Assembly (NCBI RefSeq): GCF_010731675.1
Contig: NZ_AP022584.1
Coordinates: forward strand, 1,488,001 to 1,552,000
Origin: Mycobacterium marseillense
Lineage (GTDB): Bacteria > Actinomycetota > Actinomycetes > Mycobacteriales > Mycobacteriaceae
Length of the DNA: 64,000 bases
Direction: 5' to 3'
Positions 18,545-27,385 of this stretch are shown one piece after another. The position numbers and the translations under genes were made by a program. The notes below the pieces were generated by a model, which worked only from the letters and a program-made list of their open reading frames with translations, had not been told where the DNA came from and did no database searches. Numbering within the stretch: position 1 is the stretch's first letter; every line of letters begins with the position of its first letter.

Positions 18545-19450
18545 TCACGCCTCCGGTTGCCGGTCGCGTGCCCGGCGGGTGTTGTCCCACCAGGTTCCGA
18601 CGACCATGACCGCACCCGCCCAGGCCATGCCCAGCAGCCAGCCCGCGAGCACGTCGCTGAGGTAATGCACGCCGAGGTAGACGCGCGAGAACCCGATCAG
18701 GAACGCCGCGCCGATCGTGACCGCCCACACCGTCACGCGCCCGGTCCACCTGGGGACCAGCCAGCGGGTCAGTATCCACGCGGAGATGACCATGATCGCG
18801 GCGGTGCCGGTGGCGTGTCCGGAGGGAAACGAATACCCGTCCGCGTCGACGAGGGCGAACGGCAGGGCCGGGCGGTTTCGCCCCACCAAGGCCTTGGCGG
18901 TGAAGAGCACCAGCGGGACCCCGGCGCCGCAGACGAGGGCCAGCACCACCGGGCGCCACGTCCGGCACCGCCAGCCGGCCACCAGGGAAATCGGCAGGGC
19001 GAACGCGGCCAGGAACAGGGGGCTGCCCGCGACGGTGATCGTCCGCAGGACGGTGGTCAGCCACAGGTCACGATGGGTCGCGAGCCACCGGGTCACCGGG
19101 TGGTCGATCACGGCGATGCCGTCGCCCTCGAGCACGTCGTCGAGCACTTCGGTGAAGCCGACCGCCAGCGTCACGACCACGGCCAGCCCGACCAGCAGGG
19201 CGACGGCCGCGACCTCGCTCACCGGCAGCCGGGCGGCCAGTGCCCGCCACCGGTCGCCGATCCGTTCGCGCGCCCAGGCCAGCGTCTCGCCGATCACCGC
19301 GGCGCCCGACACCCGCTCCCACAAATCCCGCAGCCGGCGCCCGCGCCGGGCGACCCAGATCGCGGCCCACGCGAGCAGGACGAGCGAGGCGATGATGGCG
19401 GCGCTGACCAGCCCGAAACCGGGCGTCCCGGGTCCATACGGCTCGTGCAT
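18545..19450 (-). CDS. PAP2-family membrane phosphatase
   Basis: A 301-residue integral membrane protein with the three phosphatidic acid phosphatase signature blocks: KALVGRNRPALP (C1), PSGHATGTAA (C2, with His) and SRVYLGVHYLSDVLAG (C3, catalytic His and Asp). Six membrane segments are evident (for example SAAIIASLVLLAWAAIWVA, VAALLVGLAVVVTLAV, VLALVCGAGVPLVLFTA). A basic cytoplasmic linker of about 50 residues follows the first helix (RRGRRLRDLWERV). It should remove phosphate from a lipid phosphate such as phosphatidate or a polyprenyl pyrophosphate; which one is unknown. It is convergent with the PNPOx-like gene and follows ilvA by 16 bases in the same direction. Confidence 0.85.
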   Translation of the reverse strand: MHEPYGPGTPGFGLVSAAIIASLVLLAWAAIWVARRGRRLRDLWERVSGAAVIGETLAWARERIGDRWRALAARLPVSEVAAVALLVGLAVVVTLAVGFTEVLDDVLEGDGIAVIDHPVTRWLATHRDLWLTTVLRTITVAGSPLFLAAFALPISLVAGWRCRTWRPVVLALVCGAGVPLVLFTAKALVGRNRPALPFALVDADGYSFPSGHATGTAAIMVISAWILTRWLVPRWTGRVTVWAVTIGAAFLIGFSRVYLGVHYLSDVLAGWLLGMAWAGAVMVVGTWWDNTRRARDRQPEA

Positions 19451-19466
19451 CTATCGCGGCCCGGGG

Positions 19467-20750
19467 TTAGAGCAGCAGGTAGCGGTAGGCGGGCGAGCCG
19501 GGTTTGAGGGTTTCGACGTGCAGCTCCGTCGCGCGCATCCTAGACAGCAGGCCGTCCAGGTCGGCCGATGAGCCCAACTGGATGCCCACCAGTGCCTCGC
19601 CGGTCTCCCGGTTGTTGCGCTTGACGTACTCGAAGAGGGTGATGTCGTCGTTGGGTCCGAGCACCTCGTCGAGGAAGCGGCGCAGGGCCCCGGGCTCCTG
19701 CGGGAAGTCGACGAGGAAGTAGTGCTTGAGGCCGAGGTGGACCAGCGAGCGTTCGAGCACTTCGCCGTAGCGCGAGACGTCGTTGTTGCCGCCGGAGATC
19801 AGGCACACCACCGTCGAGCCGGGCTCGACATCGGCCTCGAGCAGTCCCGTCACCGACAGCGCACCCGCGGGTTCGGCGATGATGCCCTCGTTTTGGTAGA
19901 GGTCGAGCATCGCGGTGCACACGGCGCCCTCGTCGACCGCGGTGATCGACACCATGTCGCCGGCGGCCGCCAGCGCGGCGTAGGTCAGGTCGCCGGCGCG
20001 GCGCACCGCGGCGCCGTCGACGAACTGGTCGACGTGGTCCAGCGTCACCGGCTCGCCGGCGGACAGGGCGGCCATCATCGCCGCGGCGCCGGCCGGCTCG
20101 ACGCCGAGCACCGACGTGTTCTCGGTCCGCTCGGCGAGGTAGCTGGTGATGCCGGCGATGCAGCCGCCGCCGCCCACCGGGACCACCACCAGGTCCGGCT
20201 CGGTCTCGAGTTGGTCGAGCAGTTCGACGGCGATGGTGCCCTGGCCCGCCATGGTGCGCAGGTCGTTGTAGGGCGGGACCAGGGTGGCGCCGGTGCTTTC
20301 CACGTCGGCCAGCGCGGCTTCGGCGGCAAGGTCGTAGGTCGTGCCACCGACGATCAGCTCGATGAAGTCCCCGCCGTGGTAGCGGATCCGGTCGCGCTTT
20401 TGCATGGGCGTCTTGGCGGGGACGTAGACGCGGCCGTGTACCTGCAACATCCGGCACGCGTAGGCGAAGCCCTGGGCGTGGTTGCCCGCCGACGAGCACA
20501 CGACGCCCGCGGCCAGTTCCGTGTCGGACAGCTGAACGAGCAGGTTGTAGGCGCCCCGGAGCTTGTAGGAGCGCACGATCTGCAGATCCTCGCGCTTGAG
20601 ATAGACCCGCGCGCCGGTGATGGCCGACAGCCGGTCGCTGAACTGCAGCGGGGTCGGCGTCACGACGGCCGCGATCCGCTTGGCCGCGGTGTCGATGTCC
20701 GCCGCGGTCAGCGGCGCGACGCTCGGGGAATGGCTCAATTCAGCGGACAC
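19467..20750 (-). CDS. ilvA: Threonine dehydratase (biosynthetic)
   Basis: A 427-residue fold-type II PLP enzyme that deaminates threonine to 2-oxobutyrate, the first step to isoleucine. Lys63 in RSYKLRGAYN is the Schiff-base lysine; SAGNHAQG holds the substrate and VGGGGCIAG holds the PLP phosphate. The C-terminal ~90 residues (KHYFLVDFPQEPGALRRFLD) form one ACT-like regulatory domain, the short IlvA type expected to be feedback-regulated by isoleucine. It is the homologue of Rv1559. The nitroreductase-like gene lies just upstream in the same direction with a 38-base gap, as in M. tuberculosis (Rv1558-Rv1559). Confidence 0.94.
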   Translation of the reverse strand: MSAELSHSPSVAPLTAADIDTAAKRIAAVVTPTPLQFSDRLSAITGARVYLKREDLQIVRSYKLRGAYNLLVQLSDTELAAGVVCSSAGNHAQGFAYACRMLQVHGRVYVPAKTPMQKRDRIRYHGGDFIELIVGGTTYDLAAEAALADVESTGATLVPPYNDLRTMAGQGTIAVELLDQLETEPDLVVVPVGGGGCIAGITSYLAERTENTSVLGVEPAGAAAMMAALSAGEPVTLDHVDQFVDGAAVRRAGDLTYAALAAAGDMVSITAVDEGAVCTAMLDLYQNEGIIAEPAGALSVTGLLEADVEPGSTVVCLISGGNNDVSRYGEVLERSLVHLGLKHYFLVDFPQEPGALRRFLDEVLGPNDDITLFEYVKRNNRETGEALVGIQLGSSADLDGLLSRMRATELHVETLKPGSPAYRYLLL

Positions 20751-20788
20751 TGATCAATGGTGCCATGCCAGCTGGTCAACTCCGGAAT

Positions 20789-21226
20789 TCAGCCGACCGG
20801 GGTCAGCACGAACACCGGGATCTGGCGGTCGGTCTTGGTCTGATACTCGGCGTAGTCGGGCCACGCCTCGACGGCCCGTTCCCACCACGTCGCCTTCTCG
20901 TCGCCGAACACCTCGCGGGCGTCGTAATCGCCGGTGACGGCGCCGTCCTGCAGCTCGACCCGGGGGTTTTTGGTGATGTTGTGGTACCAGACCGGGTTTT
21001 TCGGCGCCCCGCCCAGCGAGGCGACGACGGCGTACCGGCCGTCGTGCTCGACCCGCATCAGCGGTGTCTTGCGGAGCTTGCCGGTCTTGGCGCCGACCGT
21101 GGTCAGCAGGATGATCGGCTTGCCCTTCATGTCGGCGGCCTCGGCGCCCCCCGACGCGGCGTACTTGTCGGCTTGCTCGCGAGACCAATCCCAGGGTGAT
21201 GGCTCGTACTCTCCGGAAAGCGGCAT
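20789..21226 (-). CDS. Deazaflavin (F420)-dependent nitroreductase-family protein, Rv1558 homologue
   Basis: A 145-residue split-barrel protein of the Ddn family. The family signature [20 protein letters not shown] contacts the F420 phosphate, followed by [19 protein letters not shown] and NPRVELQDG. Members reduce quinones or nitroimidazoles with F420H2; Rv1558 is a Ddn paralogue. The open frame starts at 21325, but ATG 21226 ([14 protein letters not shown]) corresponds to the M. tuberculosis start, and the longer extension is arginine-rich shadow sequence. It probably forms a short operon with ilvA. Confidence 0.9.
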   Translation of the reverse strand: MPLSGEYEPSPWDWSREQADKYAASGGAEAADMKGKPIILLTTVGAKTGKLRKTPLMRVEHDGRYAVVASLGGAPKNPVWYHNITKNPRVELQDGAVTGDYDAREVFGDEKATWWERAVEAWPDYAEYQTKTDRQIPVFVLTPVG

Positions 21227-21347
21227 GCCACCAACTTTAAGCGCGGGGGCGATCGGTGGCCCGGTACCTTCGCCGCATCGGTCGCACCTGTCCCGTCGGC
21301 CACGGCGCGGAAGGCATCGTTGCACGTGCCCGTCGCGGTGGTCGCAC

Positions 21348-22133
21348 CTAGTCCCGGTGCTCAGGTTGCGGCGCGGCGAACGGACGAAGGCGCCGCCGCG
21401 TCTGGTGGTCGTCGGCCCCGGACTCGCCGTCGCTGTGCCGGCCCCGGGTGTAGTCGCCCTGCCAGGGCACCCGCTCGCCGGTGGCGCCGTCGGCCGCCTC
21501 CTGCTCGCGTCCCAGCGCGCCGCGCGAGCCCAGGAAGAATTCGTGCTTGCGGTGCAGTTCTTCGTCGGACTCGATGGGGCGGAGCTCGGGGGCGAACTCC
21601 TCCAGCTCGGCGCGGCGCTGCGGGACGATCATGCAGATCGGCTCGTCGACCTCGAATCGCACCGGCATGAACTCGCGGGTGAATTTCCAGTTCATGCTGA
21701 AACTCGAACTGGACCAATCGGTTTCGACGATCCCCTCCAACGGGGAGATGGCGTCCTTGGGATGGTTCGCCGGACCGCGCACCAACAGGTTGTAGCCGGG
21801 CGGGGTGCGAAACAGCATCGGCAGATGCCAGGTCAAGATGCCGTAGCCGAAGTGGCTGGAGGGCAGAAACTGGCCGCTTTCGCGGGTGTCGGGCGCGATC
21901 ATCAGGTTGGTGCGGTCGTCCCCGCCCATCCACGTCGCGGTGAAGGCGTTGCGGTTGCGCACTTCCCAGCCGCTCTGATTGGCGATGAGCATCGGCAGGC
22001 ACCGATGGGGCCACCCCTGGCGCATCTCCGACATCCACGCCCGCCCGATGGGTGCGGGGGTGATCTGCGGCGCGATCTCGTGGGTGACGTACCCGATCAG
22101 GGGGCGGGCCTGCCCGGTGGTCTTGTCGCTCAT
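21348..22133 (-). CDS. Hypothetical protein, 261 aa
   Basis: A soluble protein with no transmembrane segment or signal peptide. The first ~200 residues look well folded (aromatic-rich: [61 protein letters not shown]), and the last ~55 are charged and disordered ([20 protein letters not shown]...). The pattern resembles a family of bacterial proteins of unknown function (possibly DUF6065), often encoded near secondary metabolism or oxygenase genes, but I cannot confirm that. The frame opens at 22178; ATG 22133 (MSDKTTGQ) is preferred because a GAGGA Shine-Dalgarno lies about seven bases upstream. It has no obvious counterpart in the M. tuberculosis region, so it is probably an accessory gene. 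Confidence 0.7.
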   Translation of the reverse strand: MSDKTTGQARPLIGYVTHEIAPQITPAPIGRAWMSEMRQGWPHRCLPMLIANQSGWEVRNRNAFTATWMGGDDRTNLMIAPDTRESGQFLPSSHFGYGILTWHLPMLFRTPPGYNLLVRGPANHPKDAISPLEGIVETDWSSSSFSMNWKFTREFMPVRFEVDEPICMIVPQRRAELEEFAPELRPIESDEELHRKHEFFLGSRGALGREQEAADGATGERVPWQGDYTRGRHSDGESGADDHQTRRRLRPFAAPQPEHRD

Positions 22134-22222
22134 CAGATCCTCGCTTCGCCGATAGGGCCTACGCACTATCGCGACCACACGTTAATGGCCGGTGAACGAC
22201 CGCGCCGGATGAACGAGCCCGG

Positions 22223-24127
22223 TCAGCAGGTCCTGGCCAGCTCCGCGATGGTGTTGACGCGCCGGACCGCGGTCGCGACCTCGTCGGCGAACTCGCGCCG
22301 GCGCCGGGCGATGTCCGGCTCCTCGGCGCCGTCGACCAACTCGCGATGCCGGGCCAGCCGCAGCGCCGTCTTGAACAACTCCATCGACCGCGACTCGGCG
22401 CTGGCGATCCTGCGCTGCAGCTCCCACTGCTTGCCGACCTCGAGGCACTCGGCGAGAAACGCCTCCTCGTCGAACGATTCGTCGTCGTAGGCGGCGAGCC
22501 GGTCGGCGACGATGTGGTAGGCGTCGAGGAACGGCCGCAGCACGAGGTGCGCCAGCAGGACGTCGGCCTTTTCCAGTAGGCCGCGCACGTCGGCCGCGCC
22601 GGCCGCCTTGCGGGTGTCTTCGACCCGCCCGATCAGGCGCACCTCGTCGGCGAGCTCCTTTTCGAACTGTGCGCGCGCCGAGAACAGGAACTCGAATTTC
22701 AGCAACTCGCGCAGGCGCAGCGCCTCGTCGCGCACGGCCGTCGGCTGGACCAGGCCGTCGACCGAGCCCTCGGCGTCTTCGATGGCGGCCAGCAGCGCCG
22801 TCTCGGCGATAGCGCGGTCGACCACGATGTGAATGGCGGCGTTGCGGTAGAACGCCGCCACCAGGTGTTGCTCGGCCCCGATACCCCAGACCGGTTCGGT
22901 GCCGGCGTCGTAGACGCTGACGACGCCGGAGGCGACCAGCTGGTGCAGGGTCCAGCGGATGGTGGAGCGGTTCGTCAGGTCGGCGGCGCCGGCCACCGTC
23001 CAGTTGCGCGCCGCGATGTAGCTCGCCAGTGGCCGCACGGTGGCCAGCACCTCGCTGATGGACAGCGAGCGGTCGGCGCCCAGCAGCGCCAGGCTCACCA
23101 CCGCGGTCGGGGTGACGGGCGTGGCGCGGTTGATCCGGTGCTCGACGTCCAGGGCGATGCGTTCGATCTCGGTGCTGGTGCCGGACTCCGATGTTTTTTG
23201 TAAGGCGCGCAGCTCCTCGAGGCGTTTGCGCAGCGGCAGCGGTTCACCGAAGTCGAGGTAGGCGCGGCCGAGCCGCTCGCCCTGCTGGCGCGCCAGGCGG
23301 ATCAGGAAGCGGAAGTCCTCCGGCCGCTTCGTCGCGCCGTAGGCCTCGGTGGTCATGGCTTCGACCTCGTGCAGCTGGTCGTAGACGATCGAGGTCGGCA
23401 CCAAATACACTTCGGGGCCGTCGATTTCGTCGACCGCGTCGGCGATGTACCGCAAGATCCCGAACACCGGCGGCCGCAGCTTGCCCGTCCTGGTCCGGCC
23501 GCCTTCGATCGACCATGTCAGGTTGGCGTGGTTTTGCACCAGCTGCGCGGCGTACGCCCGCAAGACGAAGCGGTAGACGGGAATGTCCTTCGTCTGGCGC
23601 CGGATGAAGATCGTCCCGGTTCGCTTGGCCCAGGCGCCCATCGGGAAGAAGTTCAGGTTCGCGCCGCCGAACGTGAGCGCCGGCGAGAGCCGGTTGGCCT
23701 GGATCACCTCGGGCAGCAGCAGGCCGTCCAGATACGAGCGGTGCGAAAAGGCAAACGCCAGAGTGGCTTTGCGATCCAGCTTGCGCAACTGGGCGATCTG
23801 GTCCTCGTCGACCAGCACGTCGTAGGCCCGCATCAGCCAGCAACTGAAGCTGCGCCAGGCCCGCACCGCCCGCTCGTCCAGCGAGGGCGCCATCTCCCGC
23901 AGGTAACAGGCGGCCTCGGCGCGCACGGCGGAAAGATCGCGGCCGAGGTCGTCGGCCAGCTTGCTCAGCCGCTCGTCATACCATGGCGCGCGCAGCAATT
24001 GGGCGACCTCGACCGGGTCGGTCGCCAGCGGCGTCGTCGACTCCTCGATGAGTCCGGTGCGTTGCAAGAGCTTTCGCGCTCCGACGCGACCGAGTTCGCG
24101 GGCGCTGCCCGCCGGCCCGCCGATCAT
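22223..24127 (-). CDS. plsB1: Glycerol-3-phosphate acyltransferase-like protein
   Basis: A 634-residue PlsB-type acyltransferase, homologue of Rv1551. Motif I is FSHRSYLDGLLLP (HxxxxD catalytic), motif II is the NFFPMGAWAKRTGTIFIRR region, and motif III is SIEGGRTRTGKLRPP. A long C-terminal half (~350-634) without recognised catalytic motifs is typical of the family. It would transfer a fatty acyl group to glycerol-3-phosphate or a related acceptor. The open frame runs far upstream inside fadD11; the start used is ATG 24127, which overlaps the fadD11 stop by four bases (ATGA). Translational coupling to an acyl-CoA ligase suggests the ligase feeds it acyl-CoA. Confidence 0.9.
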   Translation of the reverse strand: MIGGPAGSARELGRVGARKLLQRTGLIEESTTPLATDPVEVAQLLRAPWYDERLSKLADDLGRDLSAVRAEAACYLREMAPSLDERAVRAWRSFSCWLMRAYDVLVDEDQIAQLRKLDRKATLAFAFSHRSYLDGLLLPEVIQANRLSPALTFGGANLNFFPMGAWAKRTGTIFIRRQTKDIPVYRFVLRAYAAQLVQNHANLTWSIEGGRTRTGKLRPPVFGILRYIADAVDEIDGPEVYLVPTSIVYDQLHEVEAMTTEAYGATKRPEDFRFLIRLARQQGERLGRAYLDFGEPLPLRKRLEELRALQKTSESGTSTEIERIALDVEHRINRATPVTPTAVVSLALLGADRSLSISEVLATVRPLASYIAARNWTVAGAADLTNRSTIRWTLHQLVASGVVSVYDAGTEPVWGIGAEQHLVAAFYRNAAIHIVVDRAIAETALLAAIEDAEGSVDGLVQPTAVRDEALRLRELLKFEFLFSARAQFEKELADEVRLIGRVEDTRKAAGAADVRGLLEKADVLLAHLVLRPFLDAYHIVADRLAAYDDESFDEEAFLAECLEVGKQWELQRRIASAESRSMELFKTALRLARHRELVDGAEEPDIARRRREFADEVATAVRRVNTIAELARTC

Positions 24128-25950
24128 GCCGGCTGCACCGTTGCGGCGCCGGCAGGCTCGTGCACCTCCGGATGCGGATCGTCGATGTAGAGCTGTTCGA
24201 TCTCCTCGGCGTATTTCGTCATGATCGGCTTGCGTTTGAGTTTCATCGTCAGCGTGATCTCGTCGCCGCCGGGCTCCCACAGTGTCGGCAGGATGCGGAA
24301 CCGTTTGATCTGTTCCACCCGTGAGAGTTTCGCGTTGCCCGCCGCCACGCCGGCGGCGATCTCGGCGACGACGTCGGGGTCGGCCGCGAGGGCGGCGGGT
24401 GACGCGTCGGGCAGTCCGCGCTGGGCGGCGTACGGGCCGACCGAGTCGGCGTCGAAGACCATGAGCGCGGTGTTGTAGGGCCGCCCGTCGCCGATGGTGA
24501 TCATCACCCCGACCATCGGGCACGCGGCCAGGATGGAGTTCTCAATGTTGGCCGGCGACATGTTCTTTCCGGCCGCATTGATGATCAGCTCCTTCTTGCG
24601 GTCCACCACCCGCAGGAAGCCCTGCGCGTCGGCCTCGAGGATGTCGCCGGTGTGCAGCCAGCCGTCGGCGTCGATCGCCTCGGCCGTCTTCGCCGGTTCC
24701 TTGCGGTAGCCCTTCATCACCAGCGGGCCGCGCACCAGGAACTCGCCGTCGTCGGCGATCTTGCCCTCGAGCCCGGGGAGCAATTTGCCGACGGAGCCCA
24801 GCCGGGCCTCGCGGGGATGGCTGACGGCGGCGACGCAGCTCAGCTCCGACATCCCCCAGACCTCGGCGATCGGAACGCCGAGGCCGACGAAGAAGGCCAG
24901 CGTCTCCCTGGGGATCGGCGCCGCACCCGAGACCGCCCAGCGCAATTCGCCGAAGCCGAGCCGCTCGCGCAGCTTGGAGAGCACCAGGTCGTCGGCGGTG
25001 GCCCATTCGGCGGCCAGGTCGTCCGGCATCTCCTCCCCGGCCACCAGGGCGGCCGCGCGCTTGGCGGCCACCGACATCGCCCACTGCAACGCCTGGCGCG
25101 TGGCCTCGTCCGCCTCGTTCGCGATCGCGAATTCGATTCCCGCCTTGAGCTTTTCCCACACGCGCGGCACCGCTCCCCACACGGTAGGCCGCGCGTCGGG
25201 CAGCGCGGCGGCGATGGCGCGTGGGTCGGAGACCACCGTCACCCGGGCGCCGAACACCTCCAGGCTGTAGAGGCCCATCACGCGGTCGGCGATGTGCGCC
25301 GTCGGCAGAAACGACGTGACGCGGTCGGCGTACTGGCTGGGCAGCACGGCGTCGAAGGCATACATCTCGAAGAGCAGGTTGGCGTGGGTCATCTCCACGC
25401 CCTTGGGGTTTCCGGTGGTCCCGGAGGTGTAGATGAGGGTGGCGATGTCGTCGGGTCGCACCGAGCGCCAGGTGGACTCGAAGTCGAAATCCGTTGGCGC
25501 GGCGGCATACAGGTCGTCCACCGAGAGGGTGCCGGGCGGCGAGCCGTCGATGCAGACAATCTGCTCGATGGGTGCACCGCTGGCGCGGATGCGGTCCACG
25601 TACTGCGCCTCGCAGATGGCGACCTTGGTGCCGGCGTTGTCGAACAGATACGTCAGCTGCTCGGCCGGCAGCGTGTTGTACACCGAAAACGATGTGGCCC
25701 CGAGGTGTTGGGCGCCGATTTCGAAGGGGTAGAACTCGATCCGGTTGGCCATCATCAGCGAGACCGTGTCGCCGCGCCGAACCCCCAGCCCCGCCAGGCC
25801 GGCGGCGACCTTGCGCACCTGCGTCGCGAGCTCTCGCCACGTCAACGTCTGGGTGTCGCCGGGCGTGCGGAGCGCGACGGCATTCGGGTCGATGTCGGCG
25901 GTGCGCTGGAACGCCTCGCACAGGGTGGCCGGATGCTCGGCAGTCGTCAT
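24124..25950 (-). CDS. fadD11: Long-chain fatty acyl-CoA ligase
   Basis: A 608-residue ANL-superfamily adenylate-forming enzyme. Motifs: [18 protein letters not shown] (P-loop), LPTAHIADRVMGLY, the EVWGMSEL adenylate motif, GWLHTGDI and RVVDRKKELIINAAGKNMSP (hinge and catalytic region), like bacterial long-chain AMP-binding synthetases of the Rv1550 type. It should activate a long-chain fatty acid to acyl-AMP/CoA. It lies directly upstream of plsB1 with a four-base overlap, so the pair probably activates and then transfers the same acyl chain. The M. tuberculosis frd operon and the mmpL6 remnant found between Rv1551 and Rv1558 are absent here. Confidence 0.9.
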   Translation of the reverse strand: MTTAEHPATLCEAFQRTADIDPNAVALRTPGDTQTLTWRELATQVRKVAAGLAGLGVRRGDTVSLMMANRIEFYPFEIGAQHLGATSFSVYNTLPAEQLTYLFDNAGTKVAICEAQYVDRIRASGAPIEQIVCIDGSPPGTLSVDDLYAAAPTDFDFESTWRSVRPDDIATLIYTSGTTGNPKGVEMTHANLLFEMYAFDAVLPSQYADRVTSFLPTAHIADRVMGLYSLEVFGARVTVVSDPRAIAAALPDARPTVWGAVPRVWEKLKAGIEFAIANEADEATRQALQWAMSVAAKRAAALVAGEEMPDDLAAEWATADDLVLSKLRERLGFGELRWAVSGAAPIPRETLAFFVGLGVPIAEVWGMSELSCVAAVSHPREARLGSVGKLLPGLEGKIADDGEFLVRGPLVMKGYRKEPAKTAEAIDADGWLHTGDILEADAQGFLRVVDRKKELIINAAGKNMSPANIENSILAACPMVGVMITIGDGRPYNTALMVFDADSVGPYAAQRGLPDASPAALAADPDVVAEIAAGVAAGNAKLSRVEQIKRFRILPTLWEPGGDEITLTMKLKRKPIMTKYAEEIEQLYIDDPHPEVHEPAGAATVQPA

Positions 25951-25990
25951 TTCCGTAGCGTACGTCGGCGCCCAGGGCGCGGATACGTTT

Positions 25991-26467
25991 TCAGGTGCCG
26001 GGACGCCAGAGCTGCACCGTGCTCGTCGCGCCGGCGGGCAGCTCCAACAGTTCGATCGGTGTGTCGTCGGGGTCGTAGATGAAGAACATCCGCACGCCCC
26101 CGATATCGACGGGTGGGTCGGCCCGCACGCCGGGGTGCAGGCGCACCACGTCGTCGTAGGCCGCGTCGAGATCGTCGACCCGGAACGACATGTTGGTGTA
26201 GCCCAGGTGCGGGCCGCTGGGACATTCGGGCACCGCGCCCAGCGACAGCAGCTCGATCATCGTGCCCCCGATCAGCCCGCCGATCATGCGGCCCTGCTGG
26301 GCGGCGCCGCCGGTCACCGAATCGAGTCCGGCGCCCGCGAGTTCGACGTCGAAGACGACGTCCATGCCCAGCACCGCGGTGTAGAAGGCCAGGGACGCCT
26401 CGATGTCGGAGACGCCGACGCAGAGGTGGGAGAAGTTCTGCACGGCGAGGGGACGCGGTTGGCTCAT
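25991..26467 (-). CDS. VOC-superfamily (glyoxalase/dioxygenase-like) protein
   Basis: A 158-residue protein with two beta-alpha-beta-beta-beta modules of the vicinal-oxygen-chelate fold. The first begins FSHLCVGVSDIEASLAFYTA with a candidate metal His; the second is YTNMSFRVDDLDAAYDDV, followed by GGVRMFFIYDPDDTPIELLEL with the C-terminal metal Glu. Family members isomerise, open rings or bind antibiotics; the substrate is unknown. ATG 26467 overlaps the stop of the upstream MerR gene by four bases (ATGA), so the VOC protein is probably the regulator's direct output, perhaps a detoxification enzyme. Confidence 0.85.
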   Translation of the reverse strand: MSQPRPLAVQNFSHLCVGVSDIEASLAFYTAVLGMDVVFDVELAGAGLDSVTGGAAQQGRMIGGLIGGTMIELLSLGAVPECPSGPHLGYTNMSFRVDDLDAAYDDVVRLHPGVRADPPVDIGGVRMFFIYDPDDTPIELLELPAGATSTVQLWRPGT

Positions 26468-26865
26468 GGCTGCTCCTTGGCGGGGTGGGGCGGATGAATG
26501 CCGCACGTGCAGGCGTCTATTGACGGGCAGGTGCAGCGCATCCCCCATTCGATGACGGCCCGCGCCCGGGTCAGCGACTCCAGCTGGGCGTCGATCTCGG
26601 CGAGTTTTGCCTCGGCGAGGGCGCGGCTTGCCGGGCGTCCCGGGGCGTCGTCGGCGAACAGCAGCTGGATCTCGTCGAGGGAGAACCCCGCGGACTTGCA
26701 CAGCGCGATCACCTCGAGCCGGGACAGAATCGAGTCGTCGTAGCGGCGCTGCCCGCCCCGCCGCGTCGGCTCGGGCACCAGGCCGATCTGCTCGTAGTAG
26801 CGCAGGGTCGTCGCGGCGACCCCGGTTTCGCGGGAGATCTCTCCGATGGTGCGGCCACCGGCCAT
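26464..26865 (-). CDS. MerR-family transcriptional regulator with C-terminal cysteine cluster
   Basis: A 133-residue regulator with the N-terminal MerR HTH (TIGEISRETGVAATTLRYYE, QIGLVPEPTRRGGQRRY), a helical dimerisation region, and a C-terminal Cys-rich tail with C-x-C-x6-C-x-C spacing (RCTCPSIDACTCGIH). The tail is suitable for a metal ion, an Fe-S cluster or thiol sensing, and differs from the C-x2-C-x-C-x5-C of SoxR. ATG 26865 follows a strong GGAGGG Shine-Dalgarno; the frame is open to 26904 but would then overlap the palindromic operator. It is the first gene of a MerR-VOC operon and divergent from an F420/FMN protein gene across a perfect 20-base palindrome that is very likely its operator. 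Confidence 0.88.
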   Translation of the reverse strand: MAGGRTIGEISRETGVAATTLRYYEQIGLVPEPTRRGGQRRYDDSILSRLEVIALCKSAGFSLDEIQLLFADDAPGRPASRALAEAKLAEIDAQLESLTRARAVIEWGMRCTCPSIDACTCGIHPPHPAKEQP

Positions 26866-26892
26866 CGCGCCTCCCTCCGAAACCGATGCTTG

Positions 26893-26912
26893 ACTTAGAG
26901 CCAACTCTAAGT
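26893..26912. promoter_or_regulatory. MerR operator/divergent promoter palindrome
   Basis: ACTTAGAG, CCAA, CTCTAAGT is a perfect 8+4+8 inverted repeat. It begins inside a TTGACT -35-like hexamer (26890-26895), the arrangement typical of MerR-type promoters, in which the regulator's dyad sits within an over-long spacer. It lies between the MerR start (26865) and the divergent flavin/F420 protein start (26927). A single dyad could therefore control both transcription units. Confidence 0.8.
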
Positions 26913-26926
26913 CCTTGACTGTGGTT

Positions 26927-27385
26927 ATGGCTATCCCCTCACGCCCTTCACGAGCGGAGCTGAATGCTTCCCGCTACGCCCTGCTCCGGTCCTTCCGCCG
27001 CGACGGCACCGCCGTCGAGACCCCGATCTGGTTCGCGTTCGACGACACTGGGCTGCTGTTTCGAACCAAGGTCGGCCCGAAGACCCGGCGGCTGGCTGTG
27101 CGCGGCGACGTCGAACTGGCGGCCTGCGATTACCGGGGCAGGGTGCGGGCGGCCGCGACGCCCTGGGTGGCGGGCCGCGCCACCGTGCTGTCGGGCGCCG
27201 ACGCCGAGCGGGCGAACCGCGTGCTGCACCGCCGCTACGGCTGGCAGTGGAACATCGTGCCGCTGATCAAGGTCCCGGGCGTGACCAACGTGCATCAGGA
27301 GCTGTGCGTCCGTGAGAAGGTGCGGCGCGCGCGGGATCGCGGGGTGTGGCCGGACAGTGTCATCGTGCGGGTGGAGCTGCCGTGA
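26927..27385 (+). CDS. PPOX-class F420/FMN-dependent protein
   Basis: A 152-residue split-barrel protein of the pyridoxamine-phosphate-oxidase-like clan. Visible signatures are YALLRSFRRDGTAVETPIWF near the N-terminus, then LFRTKVGPKTRRLAVRGDVELAACDYRG and VAGRATVLSG, typical of mycobacterial PPOX proteins that bind F420 or FMN. The reaction is unknown. ATG 26927 is used; the frame is open from TTG 26915, but that codon adjoins the operator. It is divergent from the MerR-VOC pair, and its stop overlaps the start of the metallo-beta-lactamase-fold gene by four bases (GTGA). Confidence 0.82.
   Translation: MAIPSRPSRAELNASRYALLRSFRRDGTAVETPIWFAFDDTGLLFRTKVGPKTRRLAVRGDVELAACDYRGRVRAAATPWVAGRATVLSGADAERANRVLHRRYGWQWNIVPLIKVPGVTNVHQELCVREKVRRARDRGVWPDSVIVRVELP

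Noticed and set aside
22223..24523. Long 766-codon version of PlsB starting inside fadD11
   Set aside because: The extra 132 residues are out-of-frame fadD11 sequence, rich in Arg and His; ATG 24127 with the ATGA overlap is a normal start.
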